Below, piece after piece: positions 23,282 through 32,151 of a DNA stretch of 43,731 nucleotides (position 1 is its first letter; each line of letters begins with the position of its first letter). This DNA comes from Xylanimicrobium pachnodae JCM 13526 = NBRC 107786 (GTDB lineage: Bacteria; Actinomycetota; Actinomycetes; Actinomycetales; Cellulomonadaceae): positions 1 to 43,731 of the forward strand of contig BCWJ01000022.1 in assembly GCA_001592145.1 (NCBI GenBank). Reading direction: 5' to 3'. Made by a program: the position numbers and the translations under genes. The notes beneath the pieces were generated by a model. It saw only the letters and a list, made by a program, of their open reading frames with translations. It was not told the DNA's origin and ran no database searches.

Positions 23282-26200
23282 TCAGCGACGTCCGCGGGTT
23301 CGCCGCCGGCGGGCCGTGACCAGGATCAGCCCGATCGCCACCATCCCCAGGCCGCCGAGCAGCGGATCGAGCACCTGCGCGCCGGTCCGCGGCAGGTAGC
23401 CCAGCGGCCGCGCCGGGCCGGGCGCCGGGGTGGGGGCGCACGGCTGCGCCGGGGTGCACCGGCCCGACGGCGGCTCGTACACGTTGGTGAACGACACCTG
23501 CGGCCAGGCGGGTCTCGGGTCGGCGGCGCTCGCGCTGGTCGTCTGCTGCGTGACCACCCGGCCGTCGCGTACCCCGGTGACGGTCGTGGTGGAGCTGAGC
23601 GTGCCCGCTCCGTCGTCGGCGACCGTGACGCACAGGGTGTGCACGGTGGTGTCGAGGACGACGCGGGCGTCGGTGCGCCCTGCCTCCTCGCTGATCTCGT
23701 AGCAGTACGTCGCTCCGTCGTCGGCGTTCGTGAACGATGCCGCCAGCACGTCGGTGACGGAGGGTTCACCGTTCGCCGCGGCGTCGGCGTTCGTGAACGT
23801 CCGCCCCTGCGGGGGGAGGTTGGCGACCCGTGCGGCGGCCTCGTCGCCCGGCACCACCCGGAAGGTGAACTCGCCGGCACGCTGGTCCCGCCCGGTCAGG
23901 GTCTTGACCACCTGGGCGTGCCAGCCGCCCCAGGTGCTGGTGTACCGGTTGACGAAGTCCGGCGCGCCGATGCCGTCGTCGGGGGTGACGGTCGCCGTCA
24001 GGGCGCCTTCGTCGTCGGTGACCTCGACCGTGTAGCGGGCGACGTGCCCGTCACCGGACACGCCGGGTGCGGCCGGCCCCTGTTCGGCGACGGCGAACCG
24101 GTAGTACCCCTGCGTGGCGAAGGTGATCTCCCCGAAGGTGAACGGCGCGGCACCCGTCACGGGATCGACCTGGCCGGGGTCCACCGCGGCGGTCGTCACG
24201 GCCGGCATCGTGATGTCGCCGTCGGCGATCGCCTGGGCGGTGGTGGGGTCGTCGGTCGTCAGCTCGAACACGAACCGGTCCGATGCAGCCCACGGGCGCC
24301 CGGTCAGGGCCTTCGTGCCGGCCAGGGCGGCCTTCGCCGGGGTGGCCGTGTAGGTGTTGGTGAAGACGGCGTCCTCGTCCGTGAAGTCGGCGTCCTCGGC
24401 ACAGGTGCCCCGGGGGGTGTCGTCGGTGATGGCCTCGGGAGCGGTCACGCACCGCGTCACGGCCACGACGGCCTGTACGGGTCCCTCCTCCTGCGAGGGT
24501 TGGGACACGACGACCCGGTAGATGTGCACGGCGGTGTCCAGCGTGAACCCGGGGGGTACCGTGTCCGCCGCCTCCTGCGCCGCGTAGTAGTACGTCTGCC
24601 CGAGGTGACCCTGCTCGAACGTCAGGGGTGGCGAGAGGACGATGCGGCTGCCGGGCAGGTTGCCGACCCGGACCTCGGACAACCCGGTGTCGCCGAAGGT
24701 CGGCGGGACGGCCCCGGCCGAGGACCCGATCGTCCAGAAGCGGAACGGGTGGGTCAGCCACGGCGCCCGCTGCTGCGCCGGCGACCAGGTGGTGTCGTTG
24801 ACGATCTTGGTTGCCGGGAGGGAGATCGTCGTCGAGTCGACGTCGTACCCGTTGGTGAGGACCGCGACCTGGTCACCCACGGGGATCGGCGGCACGATCG
24901 GCGCACCGTCGTCGCCGCGGACCCGAGTGAGCGCGGTGCCGGCCACCTCGAGGGCACCGCGGCCGTTGTCCACCACCGTGACCACCCACGAGTACTCGGC
25001 GTTCGAGTAGCGGACGCCGGGCGTCTGTCCCGCGACCTCGGAGATCGTGTAGATGAACGTCCCGGGCGTGTCGAAGGTCTGGTCCGCGAACACCGCCGAC
25101 TGACCGGGCTTCACCGCCACGGTCTCGCAGACGGTACCGACGGGCGGGCACAGCCGTGCCGTGAAGCTCAGGTCGGCTGCCCCGGCGTCGTTGGCGAGGG
25201 TCTTCCGGACGCTCGGCGCCGCCTGGGTCACGGACTGCGGCCCGTACGTGTTCGTGAAGACCGCACGCCCCTCGGCGCCCGCCGCGACCGTGCCCGTCAC
25301 GGGCGACGGGGAGGTGAGCTCGAACCCCGGCGGCGGCGTGGCCTCCGTCACCGTGTACGCGGCGCCGTCGGGCAGGCCACCGATCACGGCGACCTGACCG
25401 GAGGTCAGGGAGAGGGAGCCGCCCGCGACGATCGTGGCGACCCGCACCGGGTTCGTGCGGGCGGCCCCCTCGTACACGGCATACGGGAACACGTCCCCCG
25501 CGCGGACCGATCCGGCCAGGCCGACGGTGAACGAGAACGTCGTCGCCGGGTCCGGGTTCAGGGCCGAGCCACCCACCACCGACTTCCCGATCACGAGCCG
25601 GCCCGGGACCGGCACCGCGAGCAGCCCGTTGTTCCCCAGGGACACGCTCACGGCCTGGCCAACGACGGCCGTCGCCCGCGTCCAGTCGGCCGTCCCGGTC
25701 GCGTTGTGGGTGGACGCCAGCTCCACGCACGCGGGGACGTCCTGCGCCCAGCGCACCCCGGCACACTTGGCGTGATCGAGGTTCTCCGGCCGGGAGGACC
25801 GGTCCAGCGTGCCGGCCGGCACCGCCATGACACCATCCACGTCCACCGCGACGGACGCCAGCCGTTCCTTCGTCGTACGCAGGGTGACGGACACCCGTCC
25901 CGGCGCCGGGGACGCCTCGGTCGCGCGCCGGTAGCCGTCGACGGCGTAGTGGACCTCGGCGCTCGGGCTCAGGTCCTGCCACGCCTGCGCGGTGATCGGC
26001 TGCGTCAGCTCGGCGTCGCCGTACACCGTGGTCTGCTTCGCGAGCCGGTAGAACTCGTTCGTCCGGGCGGGCGTGAACTCGGCGGATGCCGTGGCGTCGA
26101 CACCTGCGTCACCGCCGTAGTGGTTGGCGTAGAACCGGACGCCGTCGGGCCCGGCATGCTGGTCCACGTACGCCGCCAACGCATCGCCGGCACCCTCGTA

Positions 26201-28057
26201 CACCGCGTTCAGGGCGTACGGATCGGCGAGGTTCTCCAGCACGCCCGCCTTGGGCTGCACCACGTAGAAGAGGTGGACGGGGTGCGCCGCGGTCGTGACC
26301 GTCCCGATGGGATCACCCTGCGCGTTCTGCGTGATCCGGGTGTCCTGCACGGGCAGGAGCGTGGACGGGATCCGGACGGTGACGGTGTCCCCGACGGCCG
26401 GGTCGGCGCTCTTCCTCACCGTGATCGCGAGCTTCGAGACGTCCGCGGACCCGTAGATGCCGTTCGCCGCGTACGAGCCGTGGAAGGTGTAGGTGACGGT
26501 CGAACCGCCGGCCGTGGCTTCCTCCGTGCGCGCCGGGTCGCCGAAGACCGTCGGCGTGCACGGCGCCGGGTCCCCCTCCGGCACGGCACAGAACGTGAGG
26601 GTGTCCATCCGGCCCACCTCCATGAACTGCCCCAGCCGGTCCGTGAAGGTGACGTAGCCGGACCTGTCCGGCCGTCCGGGCTCGATCTCAGTCGGCGGGT
26701 TGGGCGCCGCGTCCGTGATGGTCTTCGCGATGTCCGTGAAGGCGTTGACGAGGTCGTCCCTCGTCGCCGTCGGGTAGAAGGCGTCGTTGTACTTCAGGTC
26801 CGTGACCTCGTGGAGCGCGGCGTCGCCCGTCGGGTGCGTGATCGTGTACGTCATGTCCGGGGTGACGTCGACGATCGGCGCGCCGCCCGCGTGGTACTCG
26901 GCGAACGTGGCGGAGAAGACTCGCGCCGTGCGGTCGTCCGTCACGTCGAGACGGTGCGAGGGATCGAGGGTGGCGTCCGCGAGGGACTTGCCGTTCTTCG
27001 TCAGGCCGTCGATCCCGAACCCGATGGTGAAGACCCTCGGAGCGCCCGGGAACTCGTTCGAGTCGTGGTGGTAGACGGCGCCGATCTTGTTCTTGAGGTA
27101 GGCGGCGGCCATCACGGCCTTGAGGCCGCTGCCGTAGTTCTGCCAGATGTTGGTCCCGCTGGTTCCCTGGTACTCCTCTGTCGGGGACCACCACTCCTCG
27201 GCGGTCGCCGACAGGGTCGGTTCGCCGTCGGACAGGAGGACCACGGAGGGCAGGCGCTGCTGCGACCCGGTCACGGCGTCGGGATCCTGGGAGGCCAGCA
27301 GGTTCATACCCATGGCGATCCCGGCCTGGGTGTTCGTCCCGAAGTCGATCGGGGCCGCCGTGGTGCCCTGCGGGCCCGCGGACTGCAGCGCGACGTATCC
27401 ACCCCGCGTGAGCCTCACGTACTCATCGGTGCCTGGGATCTTCTGCGGGGTGCCCAGGGCCTGCAGGGTGGACGCCGTCCTGTTGAACGCCACGATGGCG
27501 ACGCGGTTCGCCGGGTTGTCCGCGGTGATGATGTCGATGGCATCGTTCACGGCGTCGACCATCGCCTGCGCGCGGGACGACGTGTAGTTCTCCCGCCCGG
27601 CACAGAACGTGCCTCCGGGCTCCGCGCCGGTCTGGTCGAGGCACAACCGCATCGAGCCCGAGATGTCCAGGACCAGGACGACGTCGATCGGAACCTTCGT
27701 CTCGCTCACCAGGTGACGCGTGGACCCGAGCGCGGACAACGCCACCCCGAACTGGTTCGCGTCCAGCGTGAACGGCTCGGCCTGTTGGCCGTCGTGATCC
27801 GGCATCGAGTCCCGGAACACGGTCTTGTCCGTCCAGATCCGGCCGTCGAACCCCACCGCCTCGTCCGCGAGCTCCTGCACGTCGTCGGGCGCGGAGCCCG
27901 GGAACGCGTGGTAGGTCGGAGGGTCCACGACCGCCGCGACCGTCGGCGGGGCTGGCGGATCCTCCGGCGCCCCGATCGCGGGAGCGCCCGTCGCCACGGC
28001 CCCCAGTGCCACCAGAACCATCGCGGACACTGCCGCGGCTGCTCGCCTGAGCATCAT
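23282..28057 (-). CDS. Large VWA / isopeptide-domain surface adhesin with LPXTG anchor
   Basis: A 1591-residue secreted, wall-anchored protein resembling tip or major pilins. A signal peptide (1-30, ending APAIGA) precedes a von Willebrand A domain with MIDAS motif DISGS (131-135), a TNTQAG threonine and LLSDGEPT (Asp277). After about residue 900 follow five repeated Cna-B/FctA (Spy0128)-like domains, each ending in a variant of FTNTY (VFTNTYGPQ, VLTNGYDVD, VFTNTYTAT, DFVNRYTST, SFTNVYEPP). Their lysine, Glu and Asn pattern suggests intramolecular isopeptide bonds. The C terminus has a Pro-rich stalk, LPRTG (1555-1559), a membrane helix and a basic tail. Start ATG 28057 (or 28054) follows GGAGGT. 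The upstream part of the frame to 29107 is antisense to the VOC gene. No sortase gene is in the window. Confidence 0.93.
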   Translation of the reverse strand: MMLRRAAAAVSAMVLVALGAVATGAPAIGAPEDPPAPPTVAAVVDPPTYHAFPGSAPDDVQELADEAVGFDGRIWTDKTVFRDSMPDHDGQQAEPFTLDANQFGVALSALGSTRHLVSETKVPIDVVLVLDISGSMRLCLDQTGAEPGGTFCAGRENYTSSRAQAMVDAVNDAIDIITADNPANRVAIVAFNRTASTLQALGTPQKIPGTDEYVRLTRGGYVALQSAGPQGTTAAPIDFGTNTQAGIAMGMNLLASQDPDAVTGSQQRLPSVVLLSDGEPTLSATAEEWWSPTEEYQGTSGTNIWQNYGSGLKAVMAAAYLKNKIGAVYHHDSNEFPGAPRVFTIGFGIDGLTKNGKSLADATLDPSHRLDVTDDRTARVFSATFAEYHAGGAPIVDVTPDMTYTITHPTGDAALHEVTDLKYNDAFYPTATRDDLVNAFTDIAKTITDAAPNPPTEIEPGRPDRSGYVTFTDRLGQFMEVGRMDTLTFCAVPEGDPAPCTPTVFGDPARTEEATAGGSTVTYTFHGSYAANGIYGSADVSKLAITVRKSADPAVGDTVTVRIPSTLLPVQDTRITQNAQGDPIGTVTTAAHPVHLFYVVQPKAGVLENLADPYALNAVYEGAGDALAAYVDQHAGPDGVRFYANHYGGDAGVDATASAEFTPARTNEFYRLAKQTTVYGDAELTQPITAQAWQDLSPSAEVHYAVDGYRRATEASPAPGRVSVTLRTTKERLASVAVDVDGVMAVPAGTLDRSSRPENLDHAKCAGVRWAQDVPACVELASTHNATGTADWTRATAVVGQAVSVSLGNNGLLAVPVPGRLVIGKSVVGGSALNPDPATTFSFTVGLAGSVRAGDVFPYAVYEGAARTNPVRVATIVAGGSLSLTSGQVAVIGGLPDGAAYTVTEATPPPGFELTSPSPVTGTVAAGAEGRAVFTNTYGPQSVTQAAPSVRKTLANDAGAADLSFTARLCPPVGTVCETVAVKPGQSAVFADQTFDTPGTFIYTISEVAGQTPGVRYSNAEYSWVVTVVDNGRGALEVAGTALTRVRGDDGAPIVPPIPVGDQVAVLTNGYDVDSTTISLPATKIVNDTTWSPAQQRAPWLTHPFRFWTIGSSAGAVPPTFGDTGLSEVRVGNLPGSRIVLSPPLTFEQGHLGQTYYYAAQEAADTVPPGFTLDTAVHIYRVVVSQPSQEEGPVQAVVAVTRCVTAPEAITDDTPRGTCAEDADFTDEDAVFTNTYTATPAKAALAGTKALTGRPWAASDRFVFELTTDDPTTAQAIADGDITMPAVTTAAVDPGQVDPVTGAAPFTFGEITFATQGYYRFAVAEQGPAAPGVSGDGHVARYTVEVTDDEGALTATVTPDDGIGAPDFVNRYTSTWGGWHAQVVKTLTGRDQRAGEFTFRVVPGDEAAARVANLPPQGRTFTNADAAANGEPSVTDVLAASFTNADDGATYCYEISEEAGRTDARVVLDTTVHTLCVTVADDGAGTLSSTTTVTGVRDGRVVTQQTTSASAADPRPAWPQVSFTNVYEPPSGRCTPAQPCAPTPAPGPARPLGYLPRTGAQVLDPLLGGLGMVAIGLILVTARRRRTRGRR

Positions 28058-28322
28058 CGCAGCCACCTCCTCGGTGAACGGCGGCCGTTCGTCGTCGGAG
28101 GCCGCACCTTCGAGGCTCCGCACGTGATCCACGCACCGCAGGGCCAGTGGCGCCGCGTGTGCCGCGCCGCCGCGTGGGCGGGCGCAGCGCGCCACGGCGG
28201 CACACCCGCCAGACCGTGGGCACGCGGGAGGCTGCGTCCGGGCCCGGTGGTCCGATGGCCCTCGAGACGCGATGCTGGTCATGCTGAGCACGCGCGCGGC
28301 ACATCCCAGAGAGGAGACGGCG
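28058..28322. other. Divergent intergenic region, adhesin / VOC
   Basis: 265 bases with no supported gene. The adhesin Shine-Dalgarno (GGAGGT) is at its left end and the VOC Shine-Dalgarno (GAGAGGAG) at its right end. I found no convincing -35/-10 pair or operator on either strand. Confidence 0.5.
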
Positions 28323-29072
28323 ATGACGCAGACCACGGACGCGGGGACGACCCCGGCGGGAGTCGCCACGGTGGGTGCCGTGGTGCTCGACGTGCCCGAC
28401 GTCGCGGGTGCGACGGCGTTCTGGCGGGGGATCCTGCAGGCGCCGGAACCCCAGGACACCGAGGACGACTGGGTGACCCTGGAGACGCCCGAGGGCTGGG
28501 AGGTGTGCCTCCAGCACGCCCCCGACCTGGTGCGCGCGCAGTGGCCCGGGCAGGCGCACCCCCAGCAGCTGCACCTGGACCTGCGGGTGCCGGACGTGGC
28601 GGCGGCGACGTCGGCGGCGGTGGCGCAGGGTGCGACGCTGCTGCGCGAGAACCCCACCTGGAACACGCTCGCCGACCCGGCCGGCCACCCGTTCGACCTG
28701 TGCGCGAGCGACGAGGTGGACCGCACCACGGTGTGGGGCGTGACCGTCGACGTGCCCGACGCCGCCGCGGCCGCACGCTTCTGGGCGGCGCTGCTGGGTG
28801 AGGAGATCGCGTACGAAGGCGACGGCATGGCCATGCTGGGTGGGCCGCGCACCATCATGTTCCAGCAGGTCGCGGGGTACGTCGCGCCCGGCTGGCCGGA
28901 CCCCGGACGCCCCCAGCAACTGCACCTGGACCTGAGGATCCCGCCCGACGACCCCGACGCGGCCGAGGCCACCGCACTCCGGCTCGGCGCCCGCCGGCTG
29001 CCCGGGGGCGGGACCACGTTCCGCGTCTTCGCCGACCCGGACGGCCACCCGTTCTGCCTGTGCTGGGGCTGA
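28323..29072 (+). CDS. VOC family protein with two glyoxalase-like domains
   Basis: A 249-residue protein made of two vicinal-oxygen-chelate modules (about 18-130 and 138-248). Each has a VLDVPDVAGATAFWRGIL / VTVDVPDAAAAARFWAALL opening, a QQLHLDLR strand and a DPAGHPFDLC / DPDGHPFCLC closing motif. The family includes glyoxalases, dioxygenases and antibiotic-binding resistance proteins; the substrate is not evident. The usual metal-ligand His and Glu positions are not all obvious, so it may bind ligand without catalysis. ATG 28323 has GAGAGGAG upstream. A large hairpin follows the gene. Confidence 0.9.
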   Translation: MTQTTDAGTTPAGVATVGAVVLDVPDVAGATAFWRGILQAPEPQDTEDDWVTLETPEGWEVCLQHAPDLVRAQWPGQAHPQQLHLDLRVPDVAAATSAAVAQGATLLRENPTWNTLADPAGHPFDLCASDEVDRTTVWGVTVDVPDAAAAARFWAALLGEEIAYEGDGMAMLGGPRTIMFQQVAGYVAPGWPDPGRPQQLHLDLRIPPDDPDAAEATALRLGARRLPGGGTTFRVFADPDGHPFCLCWG

Positions 29073-29110
29073 CCGCCGCGGGGCACCACCCGGTAGCAAA
29101 GCGCCATCGG

Positions 29111-29145
29111 GCCGGTCAGGCTGGCTTTTCGGCCAGCCGTCCGGC
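29111..29145. terminator. Strong hairpin between VOC gene and two-component promoter
   Basis: GCCGG-tca-GGCTGGC-TTTTCG-GCCAGCC-gt-CCGGC forms a 12-bp stem with a small internal loop. It lies 38 bp after the VOC stop and only 11 bp before the -10 of the response-regulator gene, so its right arm covers the -35 region. It could be a terminator without a T-tract, an operator dyad, or both. Confidence 0.5.
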
Positions 29146-29156
29146 GTCCACCGCCC

Positions 29157-29162
29157 TACGCT
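29157..29162 (+). promoter_or_regulatory. -10 of leaderless two-component operon
   Basis: TACGCT with a 6-base gap to GTG 29169. Confidence 0.55.
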
Positions 29163-29168
29163 GACACG

Positions 29169-29831
29169 GTGGACAAGGTCATCAGGGTCGGGATCGTCGA
29201 GGACGAGGCCGTCATGCGCGGAATGCTCGAGCAGACGATCGCGACGGACGACTCCCTCGCGGTGGTGCACTCGGTGCCCGGCGTCACCGAGGCGAAGCTC
29301 GTGTTCACCCCCGGATCGGTGGACGTGGCGATGCTCGACGTGCACCTGCCGGACGGCAACGGCGTCGCCCTGGGCGTGCACCTGCAGCGCCAGGACCCCA
29401 ACCTGGCCGTCATGCTGTTGTCCTCCGAGGACGTCATGGGGCTGTACTCGTCCGTGCAGGAGGAGGCGCCCAAGCCCTGGTCGTACCTGAGCAAGCGATC
29501 GAGCTTCGCGCGGGACGTGCTGCTGCGCGCCCTCGCGGCCACCGCGCACGGCCAGGTGGTCGTGGACCCGTACCTGGTGCAGCGCTCCGAGCCACGGGCC
29601 GGGTCCGCCGTCGCCGACCTCACGCCGGCCCAGTTCGGCGTGCTGCGCCTGGTCGCGGAGGGCCTGTCGAACCAGGCCGTCGCCGAGAAGCTCGGCATCA
29701 ACACCCGCTCGGTCGAGTCCCACCTCAAGTCCATCTACCAGCGCCTGGGGATCGACGGCGACGGCGCGAACCGCCGCGTCGCGGCCGTCCTCGCCTTCAT
29801 CGAGCAGACCGGGCGCGCCTGGCGCACGTGA
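29169..29831 (+). CDS. NarL/LuxR-family response regulator
   Basis: A 220-residue regulator. The receiver domain has the acidic pair Glu11/Asp12, phospho-acceptor Asp57 (AMLDVHLPDGNG), Ser85/86 (LLSSEDV) and Lys109 (YLSKRSS). The C-terminal LuxR helix-turn-helix (LTPAQFGVLRLVAEGLSNQAVAEKLGINTRSVESHLKSIYQRLGI) binds DNA. The GTG start is fixed by TACGCT 6 bases upstream. The stop overlaps the histidine kinase start, so the two are translationally coupled. The 29111-29145 dyad is a possible autoregulatory site. Confidence 0.94.
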   Translation: MDKVIRVGIVEDEAVMRGMLEQTIATDDSLAVVHSVPGVTEAKLVFTPGSVDVAMLDVHLPDGNGVALGVHLQRQDPNLAVMLLSSEDVMGLYSSVQEEAPKPWSYLSKRSSFARDVLLRALAATAHGQVVVDPYLVQRSEPRAGSAVADLTPAQFGVLRLVAEGLSNQAVAEKLGINTRSVESHLKSIYQRLGIDGDGANRRVAAVLAFIEQTGRAWRT

Positions 29832-31051
29832 TGACCCAGCCCCTGCGCGAGCAGCCCCTGAACCAGCCGACCTTCCACCGCTTCATCGACCAGATCGCCA
29901 CGCACGACCCCACCCGGACGGGCACCGTCCTGGCGATCGTCAACGTGGTGCTGTACTCGATCATGTCCCTGGCCTCCTGGGCCGGGTGGGGCGGGTGGTA
30001 CGAGGCCGCCAAGACGAGCCCGGCCCGGGTGGTCACCGAGGCGATCGCGCTGATCGCCGTGAACCTCGCGTTCGGGCTGCTCGTGGTGGGCGGAACCGTG
30101 CTGCTGCACCCGCTGCGGTACCGCGCCGGGATCCGGTACACGTTCATCGCGGGGGTGGCGTTCATCGCCTCGGTGCCACGCACGATGGCGATGCAGGCCA
30201 TCTACACGACGCCGATCAGCGCCACGTTCATCCTGGGCGAGTGGGTGGCGGGGTTCGCCGCCGGGTTCGTGTCCGTCGCCGCCGGGCTGTTCACCGCCGA
30301 GCTCGTGGCCCGGGTGCGCACCGAGGCCGAGCGGCGCCGGGAGACGTCCCGCCGGGCCGCCCGCGCCGTCGAGGAGCTCCAGTCGGAGGAGATGCGGGTA
30401 CGCCGCATGGTCGCCGACCGGCTCCACGGCACCCTCCAGTACCAGCTCGTCACGGTGACCGCCGCGCTCGACGGCATCGCCGAGCGCCTCGACACCGGCG
30501 AACCCGGGCACAAGGCCGCCGCCGACCTGCGCGAATGGGCCGACCGGCTCGAACAGGTGCGCGAGGAAGAGGTGCGCACGCTGAGCCACGCCATCTTCCC
30601 CGCCGGCATCGAGCTGGGCACCATCCACGCCATCGAGCTCATGCTGCAGCGCCTGCCCCCGCAGATCGAGGCCCACCTGGACGTCGGGCCCACCCTGCAC
30701 ACCATGGTCGACCGGTTCGAGGCGGCCCTCCCGTCCGCGGAGCGGATGATCGCGATCTACACGATCGAAGAGGCTATGACCAACGCGCTGCGGCACGGCG
30801 GCGCCACCCAGCTCTGGGTGAGCATCGAGGTGTTCCCCACCGACGATCCCGCCACCTGGCTGCTCGACCTGGGCGTCGACGACAACGGCCGCGGGCTCGC
30901 CGACCCCGACCCCGTGCTCAGCGGTCTCGCCCGGCACAACGAACGCCTCGAGTCGCGCGGCGGCACCCTCTCGCTGGGCCCCAGCGTGCGTGGCGGGGTG
31001 CGCCTGCACGCCCAGCTCCCGTTCGACCGGCCGGCAAAGCTCGCCGGGTAG
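29831..31051 (+). CDS. HisKA_3-type sensor histidine kinase
   Basis: A kinase of about 406 residues and partner of the preceding regulator. An N-terminal membrane domain with about four helices (33-53, 70-92, 102-122, 132-160) precedes a coiled, basic linker and the dimerisation box ADRLHGTLQYQL with His199, then a HATPase with N box EEAMTNALRHGG (Asn318), G1 DDNGRGL (350-356) and GLARHNERLESRGGTLSLG. Large extracytoplasmic loops are absent, which suggests a membrane-embedded signal. The start is ATG 29831 (TGATG overlap), or GTG 29828 just before it. Convergent with the nuclease lipoprotein gene, 7 bp away. Confidence 0.93.
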   Translation: MTQPLREQPLNQPTFHRFIDQIATHDPTRTGTVLAIVNVVLYSIMSLASWAGWGGWYEAAKTSPARVVTEAIALIAVNLAFGLLVVGGTVLLHPLRYRAGIRYTFIAGVAFIASVPRTMAMQAIYTTPISATFILGEWVAGFAAGFVSVAAGLFTAELVARVRTEAERRRETSRRAARAVEELQSEEMRVRRMVADRLHGTLQYQLVTVTAALDGIAERLDTGEPGHKAAADLREWADRLEQVREEEVRTLSHAIFPAGIELGTIHAIELMLQRLPPQIEAHLDVGPTLHTMVDRFEAALPSAERMIAIYTIEEAMTNALRHGGATQLWVSIEVFPTDDPATWLLDLGVDDNGRGLADPDPVLSGLARHNERLESRGGTLSLGPSVRGGVRLHAQLPFDRPAKLAG

Positions 31052-31058
31052 CCGCGCC

Positions 31059-32081
31059 TCACTCGCAGGCGACGCCGTCCTTGTCGCGGTCCATCGCCGC
31101 GCGGTAGCCCGGGTCACCGGCGTGCAGCGGGGCGGCGCCCGCCGCCCGCGCCTCGGTGCAGTTCGCGTAGTAGACGTCGCCGCCGACGGCGGGCACCGGA
31201 GCGGGATCTGCAGGCGCGGGTGCGGGCGCCCGCTCAGCGGGCGCCGGTTCGGCGGGCGCCTCCGCCGCAGCGGCCGGGACCACGGCGGGGCCGCCCGTCG
31301 GCAGCGGCTCGTCGGGGCAGGCGCTCAGCACGCGCGTCATCGCGTCCTGCTCGGCCTGCGTGACCCACAGGCCGTACGCCCGCTTGACCGCCACCTGCCG
31401 GGCCACGTACGGGCAGCGGAACGCCGTGTTCGGCGGCAGCCAGGTGGCCGCGTCCCCGTCACCCTTGGACTGGTTCGCGGGGCCGTCCGCCGCGAGCAGG
31501 TTGAGCGGGTCGTTGGCGAACTGCTTCCGAGTCCCCGGGTCCCACTGCTGGGCGCCCTTCTGCCAGGCGTCCGACAGGGCCACCACGTGGTCGATCTGCA
31601 CCGTCGCACTGGTGTCCTGGCCGCGCTGGAACGCGATGACCGCACCCGTGTACGGGTCGTGGAACGTGCCGGACAGCACCACGCAGTCGTGCGTCCCGTC
31701 CTTGGTGACGATGCCCGTCAGGTCGCGCGCCAGGATGTCGTTGCGCGTGTCGCAGCCGTTGTGGTCGACGTCGGCCCACGCGGGCCCGAACTGGTCGCGG
31801 GCGTAGCCGGTCCTCGGGGCGCGGCCCTTGACCGTGAGCTCCGCGACGGCCGCGAGCGCCGACCCTGCCGCGGCGTCGGGCGCGGGAGCGGCAGCCGTGG
31901 GAGCGGTGGGAGCAGCCGCGGTGGGAGCAGTCGTAGCGGGCGCCGGGGGTGCGGCGGCGTCGGCGTCGGTGGCGGCGCATCCGGCGAGAAGGGCCAGGCT
32001 CCCCGCGAGGGCCAGACCCCGGGTGGTCGCGCGGGCGCGCGCCCCGCGCTCTCGGGTGAGGTCGGCTCGGTGGTGGGTCAC
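31059..32081 (-). CDS. Secreted HNH (DUF1524) nuclease lipoprotein with Excalibur domain
   Basis: A 340-residue protein. The basic N terminus and hydrophobic segment end in lipobox LLAGC (Cys35), predicting a lipoprotein on the outer face of the membrane. An Ala/Pro/Thr linker (36-75) leads to a DUF1524/HNH-type nuclease: QIDHVVALSDAWQKGA (His165), NDPLNLLAADGPANQSKGD (Asn194, Asn203) and TWLPP. A second Ala/Pro linker precedes a C-terminal Excalibur domain with DRDKDGVACE, a calcium-binding loop. It is probably a nuclease for extracellular DNA. GTG 32081 is chosen because CACAGT is 6 bases upstream and it gives a normal signal peptide; ATG 32165 would overlap the preceding gene. Confidence 0.88.
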   Translation of the reverse strand: MTHHRADLTRERGARARATTRGLALAGSLALLAGCAATDADAAAPPAPATTAPTAAAPTAPTAAAPAPDAAAGSALAAVAELTVKGRAPRTGYARDQFGPAWADVDHNGCDTRNDILARDLTGIVTKDGTHDCVVLSGTFHDPYTGAVIAFQRGQDTSATVQIDHVVALSDAWQKGAQQWDPGTRKQFANDPLNLLAADGPANQSKGDGDAATWLPPNTAFRCPYVARQVAVKRAYGLWVTQAEQDAMTRVLSACPDEPLPTGGPAVVPAAAAEAPAEPAPAERAPAPAPADPAPVPAVGGDVYYANCTEARAAGAAPLHAGDPGYRAAMDRDKDGVACE

Positions 32082-32151
32082 GGGGACACTGTGCCCGACG
32101 CGCCCACGCGCCGGGTGCGCTCGGGCGCTGGGGCGCCGGGTGCGCTCGCGG

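Noticed and set aside
23639-28801. A 1720-residue open frame antisense to the adhesin gene
   Set aside because: Arg/Gly/Val-rich composition without domains, no start signal; the opposite strand encodes a clear signal peptide, VWA, repeats and LPXTG. It is a GC-driven shadow.
27423-29723. A 766-residue minus-strand frame covering the VOC and response-regulator genes
   Set aside because: It is antisense to two well-supported genes and out of frame with the adhesin, with no recognisable domain.
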